In this document: one piece after another, positions 1 through 7,772 of the stretch
Position numbering within the stretch: position 1 is the stretch's first letter
How the letters are laid out: each line of letters opens with the position of its first letter
NCBI GenBank assembly: GCA_900545605.1
Contig: UQZL01000040.1
Location: forward strand, 1-17,606
DNA from: an uncultured Collinsella sp.
GTDB lineage: Bacteria; Actinomycetota; Coriobacteriia; Coriobacteriales; Coriobacteriaceae
DNA length: 17,606 nucleotides
Direction of reading: 5' to 3'
Notes under the pieces: model-generated
Database searches by the model: none
What the model was told of the DNA's origin: nothing
The model's input: only the letters and a program-made list of their open reading frames with translations
Translations under genes and position numbers: made by a program

Positions 1-111
1 CATGACCAGAAGGTCTATGCCGTCCTCTTTTCATGCCAATTTGTTCGCTCTGGTGACCGCTCGCTGATGTTGTCAGAGCATCGGCGTTACCTTGACTGTT
101 GGATGTAGTCG
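1..111. other. No gene recognised at the left edge
   Basis: One plus-strand frame is open from the window edge to a TAG at 106-108 (35 codons). It could be the tail of a gene lying outside, but the peptide resembles nothing I recognise. No RNA gene is seen. The stretch ends at the start of the palindromic element at 112. Confidence 0.2.
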
Positions 112-258
112 TTGGGGACGTTCTTAAATGACTAGTCGAAGGGGACACTCTTGCCGGCGCTTGGGGACAGTCCCTGAGTGCCGGCAGATTGGGACACTCC
201 TTTGTAAGGTGGCGCTGAAGACTGTCCCCGACGACTAGTCATTTAAGAACGTCCCCAA
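112..258. repeat. Nested palindromic element with perfect 27-bp terminal inverted repeats
   Basis: The arm at 112-138 (begins TTGGGGACGTTCTTAAATGA) is perfectly reverse-complementary to 232-258. Inside it are further pairs: TGCCGGC near 152-158 with GCCGGCA near 180-186, and GGGGACAGTC at 163-172 with GACTGTCCCC at 220-229, so more than one fold is possible. The GGGGACA word recurs at 141, 163, 14106 and 16850. There is no coding potential inside. It looks like a non-autonomous mobile palindrome (REP/BIME or small MITE). I infer this from shape only; no transposase is in the window. Confidence 0.75.
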
Positions 259-316
259 TGACTATGACCCCTTTGCACCAGTTTCTGTCGAGTCGGTGCT
301 TCTTGCGGGTTACCCG

Positions 317-322
317 TATAAT
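317..322 (+). promoter_or_regulatory. Probable -10 element of the tgt promoter
   Basis: TATAAT at 317-322 matches the sigma-70 -10 consensus and lies 37 nt before the tgt start codon. No good -35 hexamer is seen 16-18 nt upstream, so the call rests on the -10 and its position. It lies outside the palindrome ending at 258. Confidence 0.5.
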
Positions 323-359
323 GGTTTGCGTATGAACCGCAACCAAGGAGTTCCAGTTT

Positions 360-1499
<1,140 letters not shown>

Positions 1500-1648
1500 G
1501 GGCGACAGATACGCTTGCAGAGCGTGGACAACGGCAATGGTCGAGCGCCAGTCGGTCGTCGCATTCGCTGACACCGGCTGCGCGACCGCTGACCGATAGC
1601 TTGCAAGTGCTTGATGCATCGTGGGTACCATACCGAATAGTTGATGCT

Positions 1649-1695
1649 CGGGCGGGTGTTTGACGCATGGCGTCGACCCCGCCCGTTTTCTTTTT
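1649..1695 (+). terminator. Intrinsic terminator-like hairpin between tgt and the LOG gene
   Basis: CGGGCGGG at 1649-1656 pairs with CCCGCCCG at 1678-1685, with an inner stem GACGC (1662-1666) / GCGTC (1670-1674). A T-rich tract at 1686-1695 follows. It can end tgt transcripts. It finishes only 16 nt before the LOG start codon, so it may instead act in the LOG leader. The preceding 1500-1648 has no gene and no convincing promoter, only weak self-complementarity (CGGTCG/CGACCG). Confidence 0.7.
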
Positions 1696-1711
1696 CTCGA
1701 TAGGAGTACCC

Positions 1712-2470
1712 ATGATTAAGAATGAGAACGTCGAGGGCGAGCCTGCCTACGACGAGACGTACCGCCGCGGCCCCGTGGTCATGCGCGGCCCCATGATTCC
1801 CAAGGACAACACCTACGCCAACCTGCTGGCGCCCGAAGATTCGACTGACTGGCTGCATGCCGATCCCTGGCGCGTGCTGCGCATTCAGGCCGAGTTTGTC
1901 GATGGCTTCGGCGCGCTTGCCGAGCTTGGCCCCGCAGTGACCATCTTCGGCAGTGCCCGCACGCCCAAGACCGATCAGCTCTACAAGGCGGCGCGTACCG
2001 TCGGGCGCAAAATCGCCCAGCGCGGCGTGGCGGTTATCACCGGCGGCGGTCCCGGCGTCATGGAGGCAGCCAACAGGGGAGCGGCGAGCGCCAACGGCAA
2101 GTCGGTCGGCCTGGGTATCGAGCTTCCGCACGAGCAGGGGCTCAACAAATACGTGAACCTCGGCATGGACTTCCGCTACTTCTTTGTGCGCAAAACCATG
2201 TTCGTTAAGTACAGCTCGGGCGCCATCGTATTTCCCGGCGGCTTTGGCACGCTCGACGAGATGTTCGAGGTTCTCACGCTGGTGCAGACGCACAAGGTCA
2301 AGCGCATGCCGCTCGTGCTGGTGGGCAGCGAGTACTGGCAGGGCCTATTCGACTGGCTCAACGGCCCGGTGATGAGCGCCGGCATGATCAGCCCGCTCGA
2401 TCCTGATCTGGTGCACATCACCGACGACCTCAACGAAGCGGTCGACGTCGCCCTGAGCGGGCTGATGTAG
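1712..2470 (+). CDS. LOG-family (TIGR00730) nucleotide 5'-monophosphate phosphoribohydrolase
   Basis: Rossmann-fold protein of the LOG family; characterised members cleave nucleoside 5'-monophosphates (AMP or cytokinin ribotides) to base and ribose 5-phosphate. Family signatures in the 252-residue product are FGSAR at 79-83, GGGPGVMEA at 111-119, the catalytic region RKTMF at 160-164, and PGGFGTLDE at 175-183, where the Arg and Glu are the usual catalytic residues. An N-terminal stretch of about 70 residues precedes the core, longer than in minimal LOG proteins. I chose ATG 1712 because AGGAG at 1702-1706 sits properly upstream. An in-frame ATG at 1667 lies inside the terminator hairpin and lacks a ribosome binding site. 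The physiological substrate in this organism cannot be read from sequence. Confidence 0.9.
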   Translation: MIKNENVEGEPAYDETYRRGPVVMRGPMIPKDNTYANLLAPEDSTDWLHADPWRVLRIQAEFVDGFGALAELGPAVTIFGSARTPKTDQLYKAARTVGRKIAQRGVAVITGGGPGVMEAANRGAASANGKSVGLGIELPHEQGLNKYVNLGMDFRYFFVRKTMFVKYSSGAIVFPGGFGTLDEMFEVLTLVQTHKVKRMPLVLVGSEYWQGLFDWLNGPVMSAGMISPLDPDLVHITDDLNEAVDVALSGLM

Positions 2471-2500
2471 AGCAATCGTGCCGCTGCGACATGAATATGC

Positions 2501-2536
2501 ATGGCAATCTGATGCTATCTAACATCAGATTGCCAT
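2501..2536. promoter_or_regulatory. Perfect 14-bp palindrome upstream of dinJ (operator and/or LOG terminator)
   Basis: ATGGCAATCTGATG at 2501-2514 is exactly mirrored by CATCAGATTGCCAT at 2523-2536 across an 8-nt loop, followed by a short T run (2536-2540). It lies 30 nt after the LOG stop and its right arm ends 10 nt before the TATACT of the dinJ promoter. Two roles fit: an intrinsic terminator for the LOG gene, or the operator bound by the DinJ-YafQ complex, since antitoxins of this family autoregulate through palindromes overlapping their promoter. Confidence 0.6.
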
Positions 2537-2546
2537 TTTTATTGGG

Positions 2547-2552
2547 TATACT
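2547..2552 (+). promoter_or_regulatory. Probable -10 element of the dinJ-yafQ promoter
   Basis: TATACT lies 31 nt before the dinJ start. The -35 position would fall within the right arm of the palindrome at 2523-2536, but no good -35 hexamer is present, as is common for promoters depending on context or repressed by a bound regulator. Confidence 0.45.
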
Positions 2553-2583
2553 GATGCAAAAGACGAGGGCGAGGAGGTCGCGT

Positions 2584-2883
2584 ATGTCTACTGCAACGAT
2601 TAAGCCCACGACGGTCCGCATCGAGGAGGGGCTTAAGGAGCAGGCGACTGAGTTTTTAGATTCGGTTGGCCTGAACCTTAATTCGTATCTCAACCTTGCT
2701 GTTCGGCAGCTTGTGAACCAGCGGAAGATTCCGTTTGAGATTGTGGGGCGGCCGGAGGTACCCAACGAGGCGACGAGGCGCGCTATGGTGATCGCCGAGG
2801 CTCGTGAGCTGGGGATTCTGCCAGACGACAGCCCGTCATTCGATAACGTTGATGAGTTGATGTCGTTCCTCGATGAGGATTAG
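2584..2883 (+). CDS. dinJ: DinJ/RelB-family type II antitoxin
   Basis: Antitoxin of 99 residues. The N-terminal half (residues 6-50) fits a ribbon-helix-helix DNA-binding fold: TTVRIEEGLKEQA is the beta strand and first helix, followed by FLDSVGLNLNSYLNLAVRQL. The acidic C-terminal tail, ending SFDNVDELMSFLDED, is the part that in this family wraps the toxin. The start at 2584 is chosen because GAGGAGG at 2571-2577 precedes it; an upstream in-frame ATG at 2491 would run through the palindrome and has no ribosome binding site. The stop lies 3 nt before the toxin start, so the pair is translated together. Expected to repress its own promoter with YafQ. Confidence 0.88.
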   Translation: MSTATIKPTTVRIEEGLKEQATEFLDSVGLNLNSYLNLAVRQLVNQRKIPFEIVGRPEVPNEATRRAMVIAEARELGILPDDSPSFDNVDELMSFLDED

Positions 2884-2886
2884 ACG

Positions 2887-3195
2887 ATGTTTGAAATTAA
2901 GGTCGAGGCTCAGTTTAAGGCCGACTATAAGCGAGCGATGCAGAGCCACCCGCAGCTAAAAACCGAGTTTAAGGCGGCAGTTGCCGAGCTTGCGGCACAC
3001 GGCGTGCTTCCGGCAGAGTACGGTGCCCACGAGCTCTCCAACCCGGGCGGCAATTACAACGGTCACATCGATTTTCATCTTTCCGATGGCCTGGTCGACG
3101 TGGTCGTTCTCTACCTGCCGCATAAAACCAATCCGGTGATTCGACTGGTAAGAATGGGTTCGCATCAAGAGTTATTTCAGGGCCCACTGAGCTAG
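2887..3195 (+). CDS. yafQ: YafQ-family mRNA interferase toxin (RelE superfamily)
   Basis: 102-residue RelE-fold ribonuclease that, in characterised relatives, cleaves mRNA on the ribosome. Residues matching the E. coli YafQ active site are present: His48 (AHEL), His64 and Asp67 (IDFHLSD), and His93 with Phe97 in GSHQELF. The toxin therefore looks intact. The start follows the antitoxin stop by 3 nt, with AGGA at 2876-2879 inside the antitoxin's last codons as ribosome binding site. It converges on the helicase gene, with only the palindromic repeat at 3211-3273 between them. Plasmid or island stabilisation or phage defence are the usual inferred roles; sequence cannot decide. Confidence 0.9.
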   Translation: MFEIKVEAQFKADYKRAMQSHPQLKTEFKAAVAELAAHGVLPAEYGAHELSNPGGNYNGHIDFHLSDGLVDVVVLYLPHKTNPVIRLVRMGSHQELFQGPLS

Positions 3196-3210
3196 CCACT
3201 CACTTCTAAG

Positions 3211-3273
3211 TTGCGGTGAAATAGGGATTGATTTGCGGCTTATAAGCCAAAAACAGTCCCTATTTCACCGCAA
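3211..3273. repeat. Palindromic repeat family, copy 1
   Basis: TTGCGGTGAAATAGGGA at 3211-3227 pairs perfectly with 3257-3273, enclosing the self-complementary GGCTTATAAGCC at 3237-3248. It lies between convergent genes (yafQ ends 3195, helicase ends 3260 on the minus strand) and overlaps the helicase 3' end. No T tract follows on either strand, so it may block transcription from both sides without being a classic intrinsic terminator. Copies 2 (6777-6840) and 3 (10051-10115) have the same architecture. Confidence 0.85.
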
Positions 3274-6244
3274 GTGATGGAGATGTTGCGTCTGTTGACG
3301 CGGCATCTGGCTTTCCCTTGTGGCTGACTTCGTCTAAGAGCTCCGCTGCGATCTCGCTGTTTTTGAACCTGATGCTGCAGTCTTCGTTCTTTGGGAAAGC
3401 TAGCAGCGGGATCGTTCCGTACCAGACAGTTTCTTCGTCAATTATCGCTGCACACAAACGTCCTTCTGCTCTGATGGCATACTCGACGTTCATTTCGGCC
3501 AAAGTCTCTTTTGCATCTTCACGCGGAGTCGAGGCAAGGTAAATCTCAAGGGCAATCCCTCGGGCAGCGGCGCCTTTGATTGCATCGCCGAGCTTTGCAA
3601 GGCAGGCGGCAGATACGTAGGGCGCGGCAATGAAGATGCTCTTGGCGGCGTCGACGATGTCTTCAACCAATGTCTCTACGGCATTCGCCGGCTCTATGAG
3701 AATGTTTTGATCGGGCTGCTCGCTGCCTCCGGTCACGTAGACTTCGTACCCAAGCTTGGCGTACGTCTTGAGTCTCTTCTGGTACATGCGGGCGAGCATG
3801 GGTATCGACAGGTCGACGTAGTCGAATATCTCAACCCGCTGTTTGCCGTCGTAGTTTCTATGCAGCCTGCCTGCCTGTTGCGTTACGCTGCCATCCCAGG
3901 CTATCGGCGTCGCAATAAACAAGTTGTCGAGATATGCAAGGTCGAACCCCTCGCTCAGGAGGCTTTCGGTGGCAACAATGATTCTGTGCTCGTGCTCAAA
4001 GCCGGGAAGCTTGCTCAATATCGCTTTCCTCTCTTTAGCATCGATTTCCCCGGTTAAGAGGATGGGCTCGTGTCCGCGGTCGCGAAGGAGCCTGCAAAGC
4101 TCCTCGGCATGCTTTTTCCTTTTTGAAAGCACAAGTGGGTGTCGACCGCTTGATGCGGCTTCGAGGGCATCGTCGACAATTAATTCATTTCTTGCCGTAT
4201 GCGCGCACAGAAGGTCGAGAATCTGATTGAAGCTTGCACCGGGCTCGTAGGCCGGTAGTCGAATTCCGGTAAAACGAGGCCGTACGATGCGCTGGATGCC
4301 CTGCTGGATCGCTTGCGTTTTTGGATCGATGACATAGCGAAGCGGTCCGCAGAGCATGGAGAGTGCCCGCGTAAGACCGTCGGAGCGCTCGGGCGTTGCG
4401 GAAAGGCCGTATACGTATTTGGCCGGGGCAGACTTGAGAACAAGCTCGAGCTGCGGCGCGGCGGCATGGTGGCATTCGTCGCAGATAATGAGGCCGTAAT
4501 TGCGAACAAGGTCCTTAACTATTGGCTCTCCGGTTTGGCGGTCTTTGCCAGACAGCGATTGAAATGAAGCGACGTCGATGAGGCCACTTACGGCGGTCTT
4601 GCCTCCTCCAATTTGCCCGATGATCGGAGGCTGCCTCTTGCTGATTCGTCCTTTTGGGGTTCGGACGGGTTCTCTGTTGTCCGTAATGTCGATAAATCGC
4701 TCGAGCTGGGATTTCCATTGGGTTATGAGTGCAGTCTTGGGAACGATGACGAGCGTTGGAAGACCAATGGCGGCAATAAGATAAGCCCCGATGACGGTTT
4801 TACCGAAGCCCGTCGGCGCGGACATGATTCCATCTTCGTACGAGAGCATCTGGTCAGCGGCGATTTGCTGTTCAGGGCGAAGGGCGCCTTTAAATGTCAT
4901 CACAATTTGATTATCGGATTGGCGTTCGTCTAAATAGTGGGCAGTAACGCCGGTTTCTTGGAGCAGCTGCTCAAGCTTGGTTTTGCAGCCTCTGGGAATC
5001 GCGACGCAGCCGCCTCTAAGCTCACTGAGGTCTATGAGCCGCGGTTTACCGAATACTGATTGATGCATAGATTGCGCGCGGAAGAATTCCGGGTTGGCGA
5101 ATGTTGCGAGCCCGCGGATTTCCATTTGAGCCGCTGGACTCAGAGACTTCTCGGGGGTGTACAGCATATCGGCTTGTGTGACGGGCAGCGATGAGGGAAA
5201 GTCTCGCGATGTGAGCGGTAGCCGCTTTCGTGGTTTTTGGGCATATCGTTTGGTTTTGTTTGCCACCGCAACTGTTGCTAGCCCGTGTGGGTTGTTTCCA
5301 GTTGCCTCGATCAAATTATGCACCGTCGAGCGCGGAATCAGCTGGATTTGGGACAGGTAGAGCCATTGGTCGGGAAAGGGCTCGAATTGCTCGTCTACAA
5401 ATACGCTGTTTCCTTCACGTTGTGCCTTGCCTTGAAAGGGAAGTGCGATGAGGTTTCCAAAGCCTCCATCGGGGATAGTGACCTGAGCGGGGAGCATTCG
5501 ATCAAAGGCCTCGAACGTGATTGTTTTATTAAGCGCCGCGGCTTCGGTTATGAGGTAACTTCCAAACTCTCTGGCAGCCTTTGCGTCGATTGGCTCGAGG
5601 AAGAAAAACCAGATGTGTGCGCCGTTGCCGGACCTTGAGCGCTCAACGGCGGCGTTAATGCCCCGTCGTTTTGCAACAAGCCGTACGGCATTTGTTGCCT
5701 CTTTCCAGTCCGCTTTGTCAAAATCGATGACGAGAGCTTTCGTGTTGCAGTTCCTGTCGAGCACATATTGCCCGAGGACGTCACGGAATCGGTCATCGTT
5801 GCCTTTAAAGTGAGCAATGATTGCGGCATCGCTTAATTCGGGGAAGATGCGATTGCCGCATTCTGCGCATTTGACTCTTTGATGGGCTGCTTTGGGGCAA
5901 ATTCCCGACTTCCACTCGTTTGCGCAAGCGGGCGTATAGCCGATACCTCCGTCTTTTCTGCGATATCCATGAGCGTAAACATCTTTACGTCCGGTAAAGA
6001 GACTGCGAAAGAGCTCGAGTTTGTCACGTGCTGGGCTCGCGCTGGTGACGATGCCCTCGATTCGCGCTCGTTCATCGAACAAAGCGCCAGCTTCTTCCCA
6101 CTCTTCAAGTGTGGCGTAGCGTACGTCTGAACCGTTGTTGCAAATGACGATTTGTCGGTGTGGGTCCGAGGTGTGCGCGATCGTCTGATCGTATTTAAAT
6201 TGTGCGGTCCCAAAGAGGGCGTATTGATGTAAAGGCTTGGACAT
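3260..6244 (-). CDS. TOTE-type archaeo-eukaryotic primase / superfamily II helicase / PLD-like fusion protein
   Basis: 994-residue multidomain protein. Residues about 75-305 form an archaeo-eukaryotic-type primase domain: four cysteines (107, 116, 126, 129) fit a zinc site, VIDFD gives the metal-binding Asp174 and Asp176, and SRSGNGAHIW carries the conserved His210. Residues about 455-835 are an SF2 helicase: SAPTGFGKT (475-483), DECHH (589-593), SATPERSDG (615-623) and QQAGRLHRN (789-797). Residues about 850-970 resemble the phospholipase-D-like domain of relatives. Such fusions belong to the TOTE conflict-system group, thought to act on invading or mobile DNA; biochemical function is not established. 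The last sense codons and TAG lie in repeat copy 1. The start codon is 3 nt from an inverted repeat and lacks an obvious ribosome binding site. GC is lower than in flanking housekeeping genes, suggesting transfer. Confidence 0.9.
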   Translation of the reverse strand: MSKPLHQYALFGTAQFKYDQTIAHTSDPHRQIVICNNGSDVRYATLEEWEEAGALFDERARIEGIVTSASPARDKLELFRSLFTGRKDVYAHGYRRKDGGIGYTPACANEWKSGICPKAAHQRVKCAECGNRIFPELSDAAIIAHFKGNDDRFRDVLGQYVLDRNCNTKALVIDFDKADWKEATNAVRLVAKRRGINAAVERSRSGNGAHIWFFFLEPIDAKAAREFGSYLITEAAALNKTITFEAFDRMLPAQVTIPDGGFGNLIALPFQGKAQREGNSVFVDEQFEPFPDQWLYLSQIQLIPRSTVHNLIEATGNNPHGLATVAVANKTKRYAQKPRKRLPLTSRDFPSSLPVTQADMLYTPEKSLSPAAQMEIRGLATFANPEFFRAQSMHQSVFGKPRLIDLSELRGGCVAIPRGCKTKLEQLLQETGVTAHYLDERQSDNQIVMTFKGALRPEQQIAADQMLSYEDGIMSAPTGFGKTVIGAYLIAAIGLPTLVIVPKTALITQWKSQLERFIDITDNREPVRTPKGRISKRQPPIIGQIGGGKTAVSGLIDVASFQSLSGKDRQTGEPIVKDLVRNYGLIICDECHHAAAPQLELVLKSAPAKYVYGLSATPERSDGLTRALSMLCGPLRYVIDPKTQAIQQGIQRIVRPRFTGIRLPAYEPGASFNQILDLLCAHTARNELIVDDALEAASSGRHPLVLSKRKKHAEELCRLLRDRGHEPILLTGEIDAKERKAILSKLPGFEHEHRIIVATESLLSEGFDLAYLDNLFIATPIAWDGSVTQQAGRLHRNYDGKQRVEIFDYVDLSIPMLARMYQKRLKTYAKLGYEVYVTGGSEQPDQNILIEPANAVETLVEDIVDAAKSIFIAAPYVSAACLAKLGDAIKGAAARGIALEIYLASTPREDAKETLAEMNVEYAIRAEGRLCAAIIDEETVWYGTIPLLAFPKNEDCSIRFKNSEIAAELLDEVSHKGKPDAASTDATSPSLAVK

Positions 6245-6247
6245 TCG

Positions 6248-6298
6248 AATGCCGTACTCTCGTCTTAAAGGAGTTTATTGAGATGAGAGTACGGCATT
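6248..6298. promoter_or_regulatory. 18-bp inverted repeat abutting the helicase start codon
   Basis: The arm at 6248-6265 (AATGCCGTACTCTCGTCT) mirrors 6281-6298 with a single G/T mispair; the 15-nt loop contains AAAGGAG. On the plus strand the hairpin is followed by T-rich sequence including seven Ts at 6301-6307, terminator-like, yet no plus-strand gene reads into it. On the minus strand it would form the 5' leader of the helicase mRNA and cover the ribosome binding region. It could also be a two-site operator. Role is inferred, structure is seen. Confidence 0.65.
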
Positions 6299-6459
6299 TC
6301 GTTTTTTTGGGATACTCGACATCGATTTTGGTTCGGCAACGGTGGGTTGTCGCTCCGTGAACGGTGCCTGGCCCGCGCCGGAACGTGTGGCTGCTGGTCT
6401 TAAATGGCTTTAGCGGTCATGAGATGGGCTGGAGGCGTGGGGGTCAAGCCACCAGGAGA
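6299..6459. other. Non-coding stretch, nothing identified
   Basis: No credible gene on either strand. The helicase promoter should be here, reading leftward. The best pairing I see (minus-strand TTGCCG and TATCCC, 19 nt apart) is too weak to call. A 6-bp stem GGGGTC/GACCCC lies around 6440-6463. Confidence 0.3.
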
Positions 6460-6469
6460 CCCCGTGGTC

Positions 6470-6677
6470 AAAAAATGGCAAATATGAGTACTGTTGCTAG
6501 GATAGAATCATATCATTTGGAAAGTATTTAAGACCAATTGGCTGCGATTGCATATATCAACCCCCTAAATACGACGATTCGGTGCTTTATGGAGCTTGAA
6601 AATCGGTGGAAGTGGGCAATTTCAGCGAAATTTTGCTGTTACTAAAATTGTGACAGTACTCATATTTGCCGTTTTTT
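6470..6677. mobile_element. MITE-like element with 25-bp terminal inverted repeats
   Basis: The left arm at 6470-6494 (ends GGCAAATATGAGTACTGT) is reverse-complementary to 6653-6677 with one mismatch. Weaker similarity continues outward to about 6460 and 6687. The 158-bp interior is clearly more AT-rich than the neighbourhood and has no open frame, as expected for a miniature inverted-repeat element. No unambiguous target-site duplication is visible at the ends, so mobility is inferred only. It sits in the non-coding gap between the helicase gene and degV. Confidence 0.65.
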
Positions 6678-6769
6678 CCCACTGGGTATCGTCGGGGGCC
6701 AATTAGAGCTCCCCGTACAGCTGGGAACGCGCCGATTGCCAGCAATATCTTGTATGCGGATGGCGCAGC

Positions 6770-6840
6770 AAAAAAGTTGCGGTGGAATAGGGATTGATTT
6801 GCGGCTGATAAGCCAAAAAACAGTCCCTATTCCACCGCAA
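6770..6840 (-). terminator. Intrinsic terminator of the DegV gene formed by palindromic repeat copy 2
   Basis: TTGCGGTGGAATAGGGA at 6777-6793 pairs perfectly with 6824-6840, with an inner GGCTGATAAGCC. Read on the minus strand, the hairpin follows the DegV stop by 15 nt and is followed by six Ts (As at 6770-6775 on plus). Compared with copy 1 there are four differences, two of which are compensatory (A3219-T3265 becomes G6785-C6832). Confidence 0.82.
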
Positions 6841-6855
6841 GTGGTAAAGGTGCCT

Positions 6856-7716
6856 CTAGTGAACGGGCTGGTAGCGGGGGCAGTAGCTGATGGCGATGGC
6901 GTCCACGCCCACGTGGGTTGCGATGGTGCAGCCGATGGTGCCGGCGCCGGCGTCTACGTAGTCCTGGCCCGCGAGCGCCTCGTTGACAAGTTCCTGCTCC
7001 TCGGCGGCGCCGGTCGTGAGCACGCGCACGCTTGAGCCCGGGTGCTCGTCCAAAAACGCGAGGCAGTCTGCCATGGTGTTGGCGACGATGCGCTTGGCGC
7101 CGCGGCCCTTTTTGATGGCCTTGATCTCGCCCGACTGCCACTCTGGCGAAACGGCCAGGCGAATGTTGAGCATCTGCGTCAGCTGACCGGCGAGCTTGGG
7201 GGCGCGGCCGTTTTTGACCAGGTTCTCGAGCGTTCGGGGAATCAGCAGCAGGTGGGCGTCGGGCAACGTCGCGCGGATCTGCGCCTCGGTCTCGTCCAAG
7301 CTGCGGCCGTCCTCGCGCATGGCAAGCGCGTACTCCACCAGCAGACCCTCGGCGCCCGAGCCGGTGCGCGAATCGATGCAGCGCACGTCGAGCTCGTGGG
7401 TCTCGGCGACCAGGCATGCGTTGGAATAGCAGGCGGACCACTCGCTGCACAGCGAGATAAAGATCGCGCTGTCGTGGCCATCGGCGCGCACGCGGTCAAA
7501 CAGCGCCTTGAACTCGCCGGCGCTCGGCTGCGAGGTGTGCGGCAGCTGCTCGGAGCCGGCCATGCGCGCGACGTATTCCTCGGCAGTAATCTGCACCTGG
7601 TCGAGCAGGTCCTCGCCCTCGATAATCACATGCAGCGGAATCACGTAAATGCCGAGCTCTTGGGCGCGGGCGGGGGAGATGTCCGACGTGGAGTCGGTTA
7701 TGATGGCAAAAGACAT
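6856..7716 (-). CDS. DegV-family fatty-acid-binding protein (FakB-like)
   Basis: 286-residue DegV-fold protein. Family members bind a fatty acid; FakB proteins present it to the kinase FakA for phospholipid synthesis. Landmarks are TDSTSD at 7-12, TSQPSAGEF at 61-69, DSRTGSGAEG at 115-124, LENLVKNGR at 163-171, and the C-terminal IATHVGVDAIAISY containing His268. The start is the ATG at 7716 (product MSFAIITDSTSD), preceded on the minus strand by GAAAGG. An upstream in-frame ATG at 7773 would add an Arg-rich leader untypical of the family. It is divergent from the HAD gene and ends at the repeat-derived terminator. No fakA homologue is in the window, so its partner must be elsewhere if it acts in fatty-acid phosphorylation. 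Confidence 0.88.
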   Translation of the reverse strand: MSFAIITDSTSDISPARAQELGIYVIPLHVIIEGEDLLDQVQITAEEYVARMAGSEQLPHTSQPSAGEFKALFDRVRADGHDSAIFISLCSEWSACYSNACLVAETHELDVRCIDSRTGSGAEGLLVEYALAMREDGRSLDETEAQIRATLPDAHLLLIPRTLENLVKNGRAPKLAGQLTQMLNIRLAVSPEWQSGEIKAIKKGRGAKRIVANTMADCLAFLDEHPGSSVRVLTTGAAEEQELVNEALAGQDYVDAGAGTIGCTIATHVGVDAIAISYCPRYQPVH

Positions 7717-7772
7717 AATTGCACCTTTCGTTGGGGCGCGACGGCGCCGCCTTCTGAGAGCAAAGTGCGACA

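Noticed and set aside
1500..1648. Possible small RNA or tRNA between tgt and LOG
   Set aside because: Self-complementarity is weak and no cloverleaf or known riboswitch core can be drawn.
1667..1711. Earlier start codon for the LOG gene
   Set aside because: It lies inside the terminator hairpin and has no ribosome binding site, while the ATG at 1712 has AGGAG.
6736..7035. Small plus-strand open frame starting in the non-coding gap
   Set aside because: It passes through the repeat hairpin and then reads antisense to degV, with no ribosome binding site.
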